Below the pieces are notes generated by a model, which was given only the letters and a program-made list of their open reading frames with translations, searched no databases and was not told the origin of the DNA. Shown piece after piece: positions 26,565 to 34,620 of a stretch of 39,624 nucleotides of DNA. The position numbers and the translations under genes were made by a program. The DNA is taken from the NCBI GenBank assembly GCA_028277115.1, contig JANQHG010000146.1, positions 1 to 39,624 of the forward strand. Reading direction: 5' to 3'. Source of the stretch: Azospirillaceae bacterium. GTDB lineage: Bacteria; Pseudomonadota; Alphaproteobacteria; Azospirillales; Azospirillaceae. The first letter of the stretch is position 1. Each line of letters begins with the position of its first letter.

Positions 26565-26655
26565 TCACCGCCGCCAGAAGGTCGGCATCACCATGACCAG
26601 CACGGTGAACATCTCAAGACGGCCGAAACAGCACGGCCACGGTCAAGATCGCCTT
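26565..26655 (-). pseudogene. trkH: C-terminal remnant of a TrkH-type potassium transporter
   Basis: On the minus strand, GRLEMFTVLVMVMPTFWRR ends at a stop codon (26565-26567). This is the characteristic last helix and tail of TrkH/TrkG K+ uptake subunits. The preceding KAILTVAVLF lies one base out of frame, so a single-base shift separates them. Upstream (26656-26760) a hydrophobic stretch (AASLVGAFFLTLAVSIAVM) is open, but I could not place it in TrkH. Only the tail remains; about 450 residues are missing. Confidence 0.6.
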
Positions 26656-26771
26656 CTGGCCGTCCACAACGCCATCACCGCGATCGACACGGCCAGGGTC
26701 AGGAAAAACGCCCCGACCAGGCTCGCGGCGAGCCAGGCGAGGTTGGTGAACGACGCCGCGCCCGCGGCCGC

Positions 26772-27644
26772 TCACCCGGTCGCGAGGAACGCGGCGATCG
26801 CATCGATCTCGCGCGGCGTGATCAGCGCCGGGGCGTGGCCGGCTTCCGCGACCTCGATCAACTCGGCCTTGGGGCCGCGGCCGGTCATCTCCCGGGCGGT
26901 CTCGGCGAGCAGGATGTCGGAGCGCACCCCGCGCAGCACCAAGACCGGGCCGCCGACGGCATCCCACACCGCCCACAGGTCAATGTCGGTGAGCGGCGCC
27001 GCGGTCAGCGGCACCGCGATCGCCGGGTCGTAGGCGAGACCATAGCAGCCGTCGGGCAACCGGCGCACCCCGGCCTCGGCCATCGCGCGCCATTGGGCGT
27101 CGCTCAGGGGGCCGAACGGGGCATAGGTGACGCGCATGAAGGTCTCGACCGCCTCGATCGACGCGAAGCTCGGGTCGGTGCCGACATAGGCCGCGATCCG
27201 CTCCAGCGCCGCCTGGGGCAGGAACGGGCCGACGTCGTTCAGCACCAGCCGCCGGATCGGGGTGTTGGCGCGCGCCGCCAGGAACATCCCGATCAAACCG
27301 CCCATCGAGGTCCCGACCCAATCGACCGCCGGCGCGTCGACGCGCGCGATCAGCGCCGCGGCGTCGGCGAGATACTGCGGGTAGCCATAGTGCGCGGCAT
27401 CGCCGAGCCAGTCGCTGTCGCCGCGCCCGACCACGTCCGGGCAGACCACCCGGCGGCCGCGCGCCGCCAGCGCGACCGCGAGATCGTCGAAGTCATGACG
27501 GTTGCGGGTCAGGCCATGGACGCAGATCACCGGCACCGGGTCCGGCGCCCGATCGCCGTCCGGCCGCCAGTCGCTGTAGCTGAGGCGATGGAACCCGACC
27601 GCCGACAGGCCGAGCAGCGCACCCTCGCGTAACGTCGCCATCAT
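26772..27644 (-). CDS. Alpha/beta hydrolase
   Basis: This 290-residue alpha/beta-hydrolase-fold protein has VICVHGLTRNRHDFDDLA (oxyanion region), the nucleophile in VGTSMGGLIGM, a catalytic Asp candidate in LRGVRSDILL and the His in EAGHAPALI. The LTRNRHDFD and DVVGRGDSDWL blocks resemble esterase/lactonase-type members common in alphaproteobacteria; the substrate is unknown. Its ATG overlaps the HIT gene's stop (ATGA at 27644-27641), so the two are translationally coupled at the end of the histidine cluster. Confidence 0.9.
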   Translation of the reverse strand: MMATLREGALLGLSAVGFHRLSYSDWRPDGDRAPDPVPVICVHGLTRNRHDFDDLAVALAARGRRVVCPDVVGRGDSDWLGDAAHYGYPQYLADAAALIARVDAPAVDWVGTSMGGLIGMFLAARANTPIRRLVLNDVGPFLPQAALERIAAYVGTDPSFASIEAVETFMRVTYAPFGPLSDAQWRAMAEAGVRRLPDGCYGLAYDPAIAVPLTAAPLTDIDLWAVWDAVGGPVLVLRGVRSDILLAETAREMTGRGPKAELIEVAEAGHAPALITPREIDAIAAFLATG

Positions 27645-28024
27645 GCCGGGTCCGGCGCGGGACCGATCATCCGGCCGAGTTGCCGGCCGCCGAAGATATG
27701 GAAATGCAGATGACCGACCTCTTGGCGACCATGGGTGCCGCAGTTCGACAGCGTGCGGTAGCCATCGGCCGCGATCCCCAGTTGGCGCGCGATCTCGCCG
27801 ATCGCCCGGATCAGGGCCGCGATCTCGACCTCGCTGGCGCGGGCGCTGAAATCGTCCATCGAGACATACGCGCCCTTGGGGATCACCAGGACATGGACCG
27901 GCGTCTGCGGGTTGATGTCGTCGAACGCCAGAACGTGATCGTTCTCATAGACCTTTTTGCACGGGATTTCGCCGCGCAGGATTTTCGCGAATACGTTGTT
28001 TGGATCATACTCGGGCATCGACAT
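27641..28024 (-). CDS. HIT-family nucleotide hydrolase
   Basis: This roughly 127-residue Hint-like protein has the histidine triad GHLHFHIFGG and the N-terminal blocks NVFAKILRGEIPCKKVYEN and VLAFDDINPQTPVHVL. The family removes groups from nucleoside 5'-phosphoramidates or adenylates. ATG 28024 (MSMPEYD) is favoured because AAGG lies 9 bases upstream; ATG codons at 28033 and 28018 are alternatives. It commonly follows hisE in alphaproteobacteria, as here, and overlaps the alpha/beta hydrolase gene by 4 bases. Confidence 0.93.
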   Translation of the reverse strand: MSMPEYDPNNVFAKILRGEIPCKKVYENDHVLAFDDINPQTPVHVLVIPKGAYVSMDDFSARASEVEIAALIRAIGEIARQLGIAADGYRTLSNCGTHGRQEVGHLHFHIFGGRQLGRMIGPAPDPA

Positions 28025-28033
28025 GCGCGCCAT

Positions 28034-28261
28034 CCTTGGCTGGGGTTGGCTCTACCGGTCCGTCGGTCCAGGCTGAAACGCCGGATTTCGGCCTGTCGGC
28101 CGTTCGGGGGGCGCTGCCCCCTCGACCCCCGCAAGGGGGGGCACCCCCCTTGACCCCTGTTAACTTGCGGGGTCCAGGGGGGGGCAAACCCCTCCCTGGT
28201 CGGGGGGGGGTGACCTGGGGGCGAAGCCCGTAAAACTGCGGACCGGTCGCCTATCCGCCGC
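28034..28261. repeat. GC-rich hairpin mosaic between hisE and the HIT gene
   Basis: Runs of G and C at 28105-28235 can form several overlapping hairpins, e.g. GGGGG...CCCCC at 28107-28121 followed by CCCCCGCAAGGGGG. One run is nine Gs long. This resembles the short GC palindromes scattered between genes in Rhodospirillales. It may attenuate expression of the HIT and hydrolase genes relative to the his genes. No gene was found. Confidence 0.6.
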
Positions 28262-28606
28262 TTATCGCGGCCGCGCCGCCTTTTCCGTAAGGCCGCTGGT
28301 GCCGATCCGATCGGCCAGCCTCTGGTAAACCTGATCGGGCGTTACCCCGACCGCCGCCCAAGTCACCAAAAGATGATACAGCAAATCCGCCGACTCGTCG
28401 GCCAGCCGCGCCGGCTCGCCGCGCACCGCTTCGATCACCGCTTCCACCGCCTCTTCGCCCAGCTTCTGCGCAACCTTGGCCGTACCGCGCGCAAACAGCT
28501 TGGCAGTGTACGAGGTCTCGGGATCCGCACCGCGCCGGGCCACAATCGTCTGGTACAACCGATCGAGCACCAGTGCGCTCGCCGGCGGCCGGTCGTCCGC
28601 GGTCAC
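28262..28606 (-). CDS. hisE: Phosphoribosyl-ATP diphosphatase
   Basis: This 114-residue enzyme catalyses the second step of histidine synthesis (PR-ATP to PR-AMP). It shows [38 protein letters not shown] with the acidic metal site, [10 protein letters not shown] and [15 protein letters not shown]. The GTG start at 28606 overlaps the hisF stop (GTGA), so no separate ribosome site is needed. A longer frame upstream is the hisF region in another phase and is ignored. Confidence 0.94.
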   Translation of the reverse strand: MTADDRPPASALVLDRLYQTIVARRGADPETSYTAKLFARGTAKVAQKLGEEAVEAVIEAVRGEPARLADESADLLYHLLVTWAAVGVTPDQVYQRLADRIGTSGLTEKAARPR

Positions 28607-29370
28607 GGCCGGACCTCGCGCACCGGCACGCCGGCGGCGGCCAGATGCGCCTTGGCGTCGGCGATCCGGTAGAGCCCGAAGTGGAAGATCGATGCCGCCA
28701 GGACCGCGCTGGCGCGCCCGAGCCGAATACCCTCGACCAGATGATCGAGCGTCCCGACCCCGCCCGAGGCGATCACCGGGATGCGCACCGCGTCGGCGAC
28801 CGCGCGGGTCAGCGCGGTGTCGAAGCCCTCGCGGGTGCCGTCGCGGTCCATCGAGGTCAAGAGGATCTCCCCGGCGCCGGCCGCAGCCATCCGCCCCGCC
28901 CAGGCGACCGCGTCGAGCCCGGTCGGCGTGCGGCCGCCATGGGTGAACACCTCCCATCGGCTCGGCCCGCTGGCCTTGGCGTCGATCGCGACCACCACGC
29001 ACTGGCTGCCGAACTTCTCGGCGGCCTCGCCAACGAATTCGGGTCGGCGCACCGCCGCGGTGTTGGTCGACACCTTGTCGGCCCCGGCCAGCAGCAGGGT
29101 TCGGATGTCGTCGACCGTGCGCACGCCGCCGCCGACCGTCAGCGGCATGAACACCTGCTCTGCGGTCCGGCGCACGACGTCGTACAGGGTGTCGCGTTCC
29201 TCGTGGCTCGCGGTGATGTCGAGAAAGGTCAGCTCGTCGGCGCCCTCACGGTCATAAACCCGCGCCTGTTCGACCGGATCGCCGGCATCGACCAGATCGA
29301 CGAAGTTGACGCCCTTGACCACCCGACCGTCCTTGACGTCGAGGCATGGTATCACCCGAACCTTCAGCAT
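28603..29370 (-). CDS. hisF: Imidazole glycerol phosphate synthase cyclase subunit
   Basis: This 255-residue TIM barrel begins [20 protein letters not shown] with the catalytic Asp11 region and contains [44 protein letters not shown] and the catalytic Asp in [10 protein letters not shown]. With HisH it converts PRFAR and ammonia to IGP and AICAR. The length is standard. It is preceded on the same strand by a small membrane-protein gene (165-base gap) and followed by hisE with a 4-base overlap. Confidence 0.96.
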   Translation of the reverse strand: MLKVRVIPCLDVKDGRVVKGVNFVDLVDAGDPVEQARVYDREGADELTFLDITASHEERDTLYDVVRRTAEQVFMPLTVGGGVRTVDDIRTLLLAGADKVSTNTAAVRRPEFVGEAAEKFGSQCVVVAIDAKASGPSRWEVFTHGGRTPTGLDAVAWAGRMAAAGAGEILLTSMDRDGTREGFDTALTRAVADAVRIPVIASGGVGTLDHLVEGIRLGRASAVLAASIFHFGLYRIADAKAHLAAAGVPVREVRP

Positions 29371-29535
29371 GCCGGCGACACGCCCCTCCGCACCTTACCC
29401 TGCCCCACCGCAAACCCTCCCCGCCTCGCACCGCCGGACCGGCGTCGAGATCGGACCTGACCACACGATCCATGCGCCGGCCCGACGCGGCATCCGGCCG
29501 CCCGCCGTTTGCCGCATCGGGCGCGCAACGCGGCG

Positions 29536-29877
29536 TCAGCGATGCCAGAGGCGGACCGGGCCGCGCGCGGCCGCCTGCTGCTGCGGCGGCGCTTCCAGCC
29601 GGGCCGGCCGTGGCTCCACCAGCGCGCTCTCGTCGACCTCGACCACCGGCGGTTCCGGCGTCAGGTCGATTTCGACGGTCATCTGCGGGATCGCGACGTG
29701 GAACTGCTCTTGCAAGACGTACAACGCGATGGCGATCAACGCCATAATCGCGATCCCACTCGCAAGCCCAATGTCGAAAGCAAGCACAAAGATGTTGCCC
29801 AACACGATCAATCCAATCGCCGCGACGGCAACCGTCAGCAGCGAGAACTCATATTTGAACTGGGTTTGTTGAAACAT
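29536..29877 (-). CDS. Small two-helix membrane protein of unknown function
   Basis: This 113-residue protein begins MFQQTQFKYEFSLLTVAVAA. It has two membrane helices (about 14-33 and 36-56) and a soluble tail rich in Pro, Val and Glu (EIDLTPEPPVVEVDESALVEP) ending in Gln/Ala/Arg. An upstream ATG at 29961 would add a low-complexity leader; 29877 has AAGTGAG about 6 bases upstream. It lies within the his operon between hisA and hisF but has no known link to histidine synthesis. No family recognised. Confidence 0.65.
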   Translation of the reverse strand: MFQQTQFKYEFSLLTVAVAAIGLIVLGNIFVLAFDIGLASGIAIMALIAIALYVLQEQFHVAIPQMTVEIDLTPEPPVVEVDESALVEPRPARLEAPPQQQAAARGPVRLWHR

Positions 29878-29983
29878 GGGACGCTCACTTCTTTTTCGGT
29901 TGTCGGTCGTTCCGGTTGTCGGGTGCAGGCGGGCTCGCCACCTGCGCGGGGCAGTCGGCACGATGGGGTCGGGTCGGCCCGAC

Positions 29984-30025
29984 TGGTCGTGACGATTTGG
30001 TCATGACGGTTTGGTCGTGACCAGG
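29984..30025. repeat. Three 14-bp direct repeats upstream of the small membrane-protein gene
   Basis: TGGTCGTGACGATT, TGGTCATGACGGTT and TGGTCGTGACCAGG follow each other with exact 14-bp period. Each contains a GTC(G/A)TGAC palindrome core. They lie 107 bases before the membrane-protein ATG and look like an operator array or iterons. Confidence 0.6.
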
Positions 30026-30066
30026 GCGTCGGGACCAGGGGGCGGCGAGGCGGCAGCGGCGGCAAG

Positions 30067-30121
30067 GGTGGCCATTCCGACGCGGGGTGTGGCGTGCGCC
30101 GTCCGCGTCGGAATGGCCACC
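30067..30121. promoter_or_regulatory. 19-bp perfect inverted repeat downstream of hisA
   Basis: GGTGGCCATTCCGACGCGG (30067-30085) and its exact complement (30103-30121) flank a 17-base loop. The repeat is 40 bases after the hisA stop on the minus strand, inside the his cluster. A stem this long would be very stable in RNA and may terminate, attenuate or protect the upstream mRNA. No T-run follows on either side. It could also be a small mobile inverted-repeat unit. Confidence 0.65.
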
Positions 30122-30160
30122 GCCCCGGCCCTTTGGGGGCCCGCGGCGCCGGGGCGGGCG

Positions 30161-30904
30161 TCACGGGTCCGCGGCGGGTGCCGGGCGCAATGCTGCCAAA
30201 GCGTCACCGGGGTCGATCCGGCCGTCATACAAGGCGCGGCCGATAATAACCCCTTCGATCCCGGTGTGCGCTTCCTTTTTCAGCTCAAGGAGATCGTTGA
30301 TCGCACAGACGCCGCCCGACGCGATCACCGGGGTCGCCAGCGCCATCGCCAGGTCGGAAGTTGCGTCGATGTTGAGCCCGCCCATCGCGCCGTCACGGTT
30401 GATGTCGGTATAGACGATCGCGGCGACCCCGCTGGATTCGAAGCGGATCGCCAAGTCGAGCGCCCGGACGTTCGAGGTTTCGGCCCAACCCGACACCGCG
30501 ACCATGCCCTGGCGTGCGTCGATCCCGACCACGATTCGGCCGGGATACCGGCGACAAGCCTCATCGACCAGGTCAGGATCTCGCAACGCCACGGTGCCGA
30601 GGATCACCCGTGCGACCCCGCGCGCCAGCCAGTGGTCGATCGTCGCAAGGTCGCGGATGCCGCCGCCCAGCTGGACCGGGATCGACACCGCGGCCAGGAT
30701 CCGTTCGACCGCGGCGCCGTTGACCGGCCGGCCCTCGAACGCGCCGTTGAGATCGACCAGATGAAGCCATTGGAACCCTTGGTCTTGAAAGCGGCGCGCC
30801 TGTTCGGCGGGGTCGAGGTTGAACACGGTCGCCTGGCTCATTTCGCCGCGGACCAGGCGCACGCAGACCCCGTCCTTGAGGTCGATCGCGGGGTAGATGA
30901 TCAT
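30161..30904 (-). CDS. hisA: ProFAR isomerase
   Basis: This 247-residue TIM barrel isomerises ProFAR to PRFAR. It opens [20 protein letters not shown] with the catalytic Asp8 and has [65 protein letters not shown] with the second Asp, VIASGGV and [14 protein letters not shown] 30904 overlaps the GNAT gene's stop (ATGA). The frame extends further upstream but only as a shadow of the GNAT gene. Confidence 0.96.
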   Translation of the reverse strand: MIIYPAIDLKDGVCVRLVRGEMSQATVFNLDPAEQARRFQDQGFQWLHLVDLNGAFEGRPVNGAAVERILAAVSIPVQLGGGIRDLATIDHWLARGVARVILGTVALRDPDLVDEACRRYPGRIVVGIDARQGMVAVSGWAETSNVRALDLAIRFESSGVAAIVYTDINRDGAMGGLNIDATSDLAMALATPVIASGGVCAINDLLELKKEAHTGIEGVIIGRALYDGRIDPGDALAALRPAPAADP

Positions 30905-31497
30905 GGTCGCTCGCTGTCCTGCCCCGCCGGATCGGGGTCGAGGCGCTTGGTGAAGAACAACCCGGACACCGGCCGGCCGCCGACCCGGGCATAGTCCGGA
31001 TGACGGCCCCAACGGGTGTAGCCGAGCGACTCGTAAAGCGAGATCGCCCGGGTCTGGGTCGACCGGACATCCAGGTTGATCACCTGGTAGCCTTCGGCAC
31101 GCGCGCCGTCCTCGACCGCGAGCGTCAGGGCGCGGGCGAGCCCGTGGCCGCGCGCCCACGGCGCGACGAACGCGGTGGTCAGGCTGCAGGCGTGGGCTTG
31201 GGCTTCGTTGTTGCGCGGCGGCCGGACCAGCTGCGCCGAGCCGGCGATCACGCCGTCGAGCCGGCCGACGAACAGCACCCGCTCGGGCACCAGCAAGACG
31301 CCGCGCCAATAACGTTCGAGCACGTCGGGCGCGGGCGGCACCACCCACCCGAAGCCGCCGCCGTCGCGGATCGAGGCGGCGGTGGCGTCGCAGAGATCGC
31401 CGAGATCGCCGGCTTTCAACTTATCGACCCGATCGACGGTCACGACCGCCGGCAGGCGCGACACCCGGTGGTCGCCCAGGGGATGCGGACCGCTCAC
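30901..31497 (-). CDS. GNAT-family N-acetyltransferase in the his operon
   Basis: This 198-residue acetyl-CoA-dependent acyltransferase has the motif A region [20 protein letters not shown] (Q/R-x-x-G-x-G/A class), a preceding beta-strand pair [19 protein letters not shown], and motif [13 protein letters not shown]. The GTG start at 31497 overlaps the hisH stop (GTGA) and its own stop overlaps hisA (ATGA). It is therefore translationally embedded between hisH and hisA. Its acceptor is unknown; a role in histidine metabolism or in acetylating a His enzyme is only a guess. Confidence 0.87.
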   Translation of the reverse strand: MSGPHPLGDHRVSRLPAVVTVDRVDKLKAGDLGDLCDATAASIRDGGGFGWVVPPAPDVLERYWRGVLLVPERVLFVGRLDGVIAGSAQLVRPPRNNEAQAHACSLTTAFVAPWARGHGLARALTLAVEDGARAEGYQVINLDVRSTQTRAISLYESLGYTRWGRHPDYARVGGRPVSGLFFTKRLDPDPAGQDSERP

Positions 31498-32141
31498 GGC
31501 CGCCAGCGAAGGAAACTGGTGAGAAGCGCCAAACCCGCAGCCTGGCTTTTCTCCGGGTGGAACTGGCAGCCGACCAGATTGTCGCGCCCGACCGCCGCGG
31601 TCACCGGCCCGCCATAATCGACGGTCGCCAGCACGTCGTCGGCGCGCGCCGCGACGAACTGGTAGGAATGGACGAAGTAGCCGTGGGTGCCGGCCGACGC
31701 TCCCGCGAACACCGGGTGGTCGGGCCGCGCGATCGCGAGATCGTTCCAGCCCATGTGCGGCACCTTGAGCGCCGGGTCGGCGGGGTCGAGCGCCTGCACG
31801 GTGCCGGCGATCCAGCCGAGGCCGCGGTCGGCGCCGAACTCGCTGCCGCGCTCGGCCATCAGCTGCATGCCGACGCAGATGCCGAGGAACGGCACGCCGC
31901 GCCGGATCACCGCATCCTCGAGCGCCTCGACCACGCCGGGCACCGCGGTCAGGCCGGCGTAGCAGTCGGCGAACGCGCCGACCCCGGGCAACACGATCGC
32001 ATCGGCGCCGGCGATCTCGTCGGCCCGATCGGTGACCGCGACGGTGCGCGCGAGGCCGGCATCGGCGGCGGCCCGCTCGAACGCCTTGGCGGCGGATCGG
32101 AGATTGCCCGATCCATAGTCGATCAACGCGACGGTGCTCAC
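31494..32141 (-). CDS. hisH: Imidazole glycerol phosphate synthase glutaminase subunit
   Basis: This 215-residue class-I glutamine amidotransferase supplies ammonia to HisF. It shows VALIDYGSGNLRSAAKAF, VLPGVGAFADC, the nucleophile in LGICVGMQLMAERG, PHMGWNDL and YFVHSYQF, with the catalytic His-Glu in GCQFHPEKSQ. GTG 32141 is chosen because homology begins there; upstream codons are a shadow of hisB. It begins 34 bases after the hisB stop. Confidence 0.94.
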   Translation of the reverse strand: MSTVALIDYGSGNLRSAAKAFERAAADAGLARTVAVTDRADEIAGADAIVLPGVGAFADCYAGLTAVPGVVEALEDAVIRRGVPFLGICVGMQLMAERGSEFGADRGLGWIAGTVQALDPADPALKVPHMGWNDLAIARPDHPVFAGASAGTHGYFVHSYQFVAARADDVLATVDYGGPVTAAVGRDNLVGCQFHPEKSQAAGLALLTSFLRWRP

Positions 32142-32175
32142 AGTCAGGGCCGCCCCACCGAAGAATTCCGACGTC

Positions 32176-32832
32176 TCACCCCGCCGCTCCGGCGGCACCG
32201 CCTTCGCTGAGCCGTCCCTTGGTCGACGGCACCCGGCCGGCTTCGCGCGGGTCCAGCGCGACGGCGTCGCGAAGCGCGCGCGCCAACGCCTTGAAACAAC
32301 TTTCGATGATATGGTGGTTGTTCGACCCGTACAAGCATTCGACATGGAGCGTGAGCCCGGCGGCCTGGGCGAACGCCTGGAACCATTCGCGAAACAGCTC
32401 GGTCTCGATCGCGCCCAACCGCTCGACGGTCAACGCGACCCGCCAGACCAGATAGGGCCGGCCCGAGCAGTCGAGCGCGACCCGCGACAACGCTTCGTCC
32501 ATCGCGACATAGGCGTGGCCGTAGCGCCGGATCCCCGCCTTGTCGCCGAGCGCGCGCGCAACCGCTTGGCCGAGCGCGATGCCGCAATCCTCGGTTGTGT
32601 GATGGGCGTCGATGTGGAGATCGCCGTCGATCCGGACCTCGAGGTCGATCAGCCCGTGGCGCGCCAGCTGCGCCAGCATATGGTCGAGAAAGCCGATCCC
32701 GGTCGCGATCTCGTGGGCACCGCTGCCGTCGAGATCGAGGGTGACGTGGACGTCGGTTTCCCGGGTCGCCCGTTCGATGGTGGCGCGCCGGGGCGGCGGC
32801 GCGGGGGGGGTGGTCGGCTCGGTCATGGGCAT
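32176..32832 (-). CDS. hisB: Imidazoleglycerol-phosphate dehydratase
   Basis: This 218-residue Mn-dependent enzyme has the two metal-binding motifs [14 protein letters not shown] (about residue 74) and [19 protein letters not shown] (about 167), plus [18 protein letters not shown] and FFREWFQ-like [13 protein letters not shown]. It is the single-domain form, without the HisB phosphatase domain. ATG 32832 or 32826 is the start. It is the first gene of the cluster hisB-hisH-GNAT-hisA-membrane protein-hisF-hisE-HIT-hydrolase; the promoter must lie in the 132 bases shared with the divergent nucleotidyltransferase gene, where none is obvious. The C-terminus has a short Gly/Ala tail. Confidence 0.95.
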   Translation of the reverse strand: MPMTEPTTPPAPPPRRATIERATRETDVHVTLDLDGSGAHEIATGIGFLDHMLAQLARHGLIDLEVRIDGDLHIDAHHTTEDCGIALGQAVARALGDKAGIRRYGHAYVAMDEALSRVALDCSGRPYLVWRVALTVERLGAIETELFREWFQAFAQAAGLTLHVECLYGSNNHHIIESCFKALARALRDAVALDPREAGRVPSTKGRLSEGGAAGAAG

Positions 32833-32964
32833 GGTTTACCAGGGCGGCACCGTGGTCCGCCATATCCCAGATCGTCTTCGCCGCCCTTGCCACCCTTCGA
32901 GTCCGGCCGGTGCCGCCCCATATACGTCGGTGATTTTCCGCGTTGTGGTGAACCGTTCCGCGCG

Positions 32965-33300
32965 ATGTCGATCGACCCCGACCTTCTCCGGCGCGTGTGC
33001 GACGGCCTCAAGGCGCGGTTCGGCGACCGCATCGACCGGCTGGTGCTGTACGGTTCGCGCGCCCGCGGCGACGCGCGCGCGGATTCGGACTATGATCTGG
33101 CGCTGTTCTTGAAGGACTACCGGACCTTCGGACAGGAGGTCGCGGAGATCGTCGCGCTGACCGACCCGATCCTGTTCGAGACCGATCAGGAATTCTCGGT
33201 CCTGCCGTTCCCGGCCGAGCATTATCACCGGCGCACCATGCTGATGCATGAGATCCGCAAGGATGGGATTGATCTGATGAAATCGGAGCTGATCTCATGA
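32965..33300 (+). CDS. MNT-type nucleotidyltransferase (antitoxin of an MNT/HEPN pair)
   Basis: This 111-residue protein contains the exact nucleotidyltransferase signature GS-x10-DxD (YGSRARGDARADSDYDL, residues 29-45). In MNT/HEPN modules this protein (MntA) neutralises the HEPN RNase, for example by AMPylation. Its stop overlaps the next gene (ATGA at 33297), as usual for such pairs. ATG 32965 opens the conserved part. It is divergent from hisB and begins the accessory region that ends the window. It may alternatively be a minimal nucleotidyltransferase unrelated to toxicity. Confidence 0.88.
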   Translation: MSIDPDLLRRVCDGLKARFGDRIDRLVLYGSRARGDARADSDYDLALFLKDYRTFGQEVAEIVALTDPILFETDQEFSVLPFPAEHYHRRTMLMHEIRKDGIDLMKSELIS

Positions 33301-33680
33301 GTCCGGAAGCGTTCCACGGCCTGGCGCATTCGGATCGTCATCTTGCCATGGCCCGGCAAAACGAAGCCGATTTTCCCGAGCTCTGCGCGCGGGAGGCCTA
33401 TATCGCGGCGTTTCATGCCGCGCAGGCCTTCATCTTCGATCAAACCGGTGCGGTGGCAAAGACCCATCGCGGTGTACGAAACGAGTTCTCGTGCCTGATC
33501 AAAGACATCGCCGATCGGCCGCCGTGGATCGACGCCTACCTGGGCCAAGGGTTGGCCCGCAAACAGGTGGCCGACTACGGCGACCCGCCCGACCGGACGA
33601 TTGCGTTCGCCGAGGCCCGCGAAGCCCTGGTGCAGGCCACCCAGTTCGTCGCCTGGGTGCGCTCGCAATTGGCGGAGTAG
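33297..33680 (+). CDS. HEPN-domain protein (toxin partner)
   Basis: This 127-residue all-helical protein shows the HEPN helix REAYIAAFHAAQAFIFDQTG and the following KTHRGVRNEF, the pattern of HEPN partners of MNT proteins. The classical RNase motif R-x4-6-H is not obvious: Arg-Glu-Ala-Tyr to His spans seven residues, and HRGVR has the order reversed. Catalysis is therefore uncertain. It overlaps the MNT gene by 4 bases, so coupling is expected. Confidence 0.83.
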   Translation: MSPEAFHGLAHSDRHLAMARQNEADFPELCAREAYIAAFHAAQAFIFDQTGAVAKTHRGVRNEFSCLIKDIADRPPWIDAYLGQGLARKQVADYGDPPDRTIAFAEAREALVQATQFVAWVRSQLAE

Positions 33681-33945
33681 GGCCGAGTTGCACCGGACAG
33701 GGCAAGTCTTCAGCGGTGTCCCATGACCGACGCGGAATCCGCCAGGAACCGGCTCCTTTGCCTCCGGTGACGCGTGATACGAGCCCTCGACCACGCCACG
33801 GTGGCCTCAAAGCGAACGGCGGACAAGAGCGGTCGTCCGCGGGCATTGGGTCTGAACAGGTTTTTTCGGCCACACCGGAGTTGCGACCGGAGTCGATTGG
33901 GATCACTTTGATTTCATACAGCTCATCACACACGAGGCAACGACC
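33681..33945. other. Intergenic region between the two toxin-antitoxin pairs
   Basis: No gene was recognised. It becomes AT-richer from 33890 and includes the run of six Ts near 33860; the Phd-type gene's promoter probably lies at 33890-33940, but no clear -35/-10 pair is seen. Confidence 0.4.
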
Positions 33946-34191
33946 GTGTCGATCGTAGACGTCTCTGACCTCGGAACCGATTTTGTCCGATTGGTCGAGG
34001 CCGTGGAGACCGGGGCCGAGCGAGAGATCGTGGTTGCGCGCCACGGCCGGCCCGTTGCGCGGTTGTTGCCGGTTGCCCGTGCCGCCCCGACCGAGCGTCG
34101 GATCGGTGTGGCCAAAGGTCAGTGGCAGGCACCGGGCCCGGACCTCGCGCTTGATCGCGAGGCAGCAACACTGTTCGACCAAGGCGAATGA
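33946..34191 (+). CDS. Phd/YefM-family antitoxin of a VapC pair
   Basis: This 81-residue protein reads MSIVDVSDLGTDFVRLVEAV, then GAEREIVVARHGRPVARLLPV, the Phd/YefM DNA-binding fold, followed by a toxin-binding tail (KGQWQAPGPDLALDREA). It starts with GTG at 33946, with GAGG 8 bases upstream. Its stop overlaps the VapC start (ATGA at 34188). It likely represses its own promoter together with the toxin. Confidence 0.9.
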   Translation: MSIVDVSDLGTDFVRLVEAVETGAEREIVVARHGRPVARLLPVARAAPTERRIGVAKGQWQAPGPDLALDREAATLFDQGE

Positions 34192-34583
34192 ACCTTTTAT
34201 TGGACACGCACATCGCGCTCTGGGCGTTTCAAGATGATCCACGCCTGAGCGCCAGGGCGCGTGACCTGATCCTTGATCGGAAGATGCTTCCACATCTCAG
34301 TATTGTCAGTCTATGGGAGATAGCGATCAAGCATGCGCTGGCCAGAAACGGCCGCCATGACTTCGCGGTCTCGGCGGCTCAAGCCCTCGAGGCCGCAGAG
34401 ACGGCCGGGTTCACGCTTGTCCCGGTCGAGGTGGGCCATGTACTGGCGCTTGAAACCTTGCCCCCTCACCATGCCGATCCTTTCGATCGGCTGTTGGTTG
34501 CCACAGCGGTGTCCGGATCGTTTCATCTGTTAACACATGATACGCGGCTGGAAGCGTACGGCGCGACAATCATCTTGGTGTGA
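34188..34583 (+). CDS. vapC: PIN-domain ribonuclease toxin
   Basis: This 131-residue PIN protein keeps the acidic active site: Asp in LLLDTHIALWAF (residue 6), Glu in SLWEIAIKHAL (about 45), Asp in HADPFDRLLVATA (about 98-101) and Asp in THDTRLEAYG (about 117). VapC toxins cleave tRNA or rRNA. The gene overlaps the antitoxin by 4 bases. The tDHx region AIKHAL is typical of the Phd-linked VapC subgroup. Confidence 0.92.
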   Translation: MNLLLDTHIALWAFQDDPRLSARARDLILDRKMLPHLSIVSLWEIAIKHALARNGRHDFAVSAAQALEAAETAGFTLVPVEVGHVLALETLPPHHADPFDRLLVATAVSGSFHLLTHDTRLEAYGATIILV

Positions 34584-34620
34584 AGCGTTGATCCAGAGCA
34601 AAACAACCCTTCTCTGAATT

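Noticed and set aside
33491..33958. A 155-codon frame across the HEPN end and the following gap
   Set aside because: Most of it overlaps the HEPN gene in another phase, and the rest shows no homology or ribosome site.
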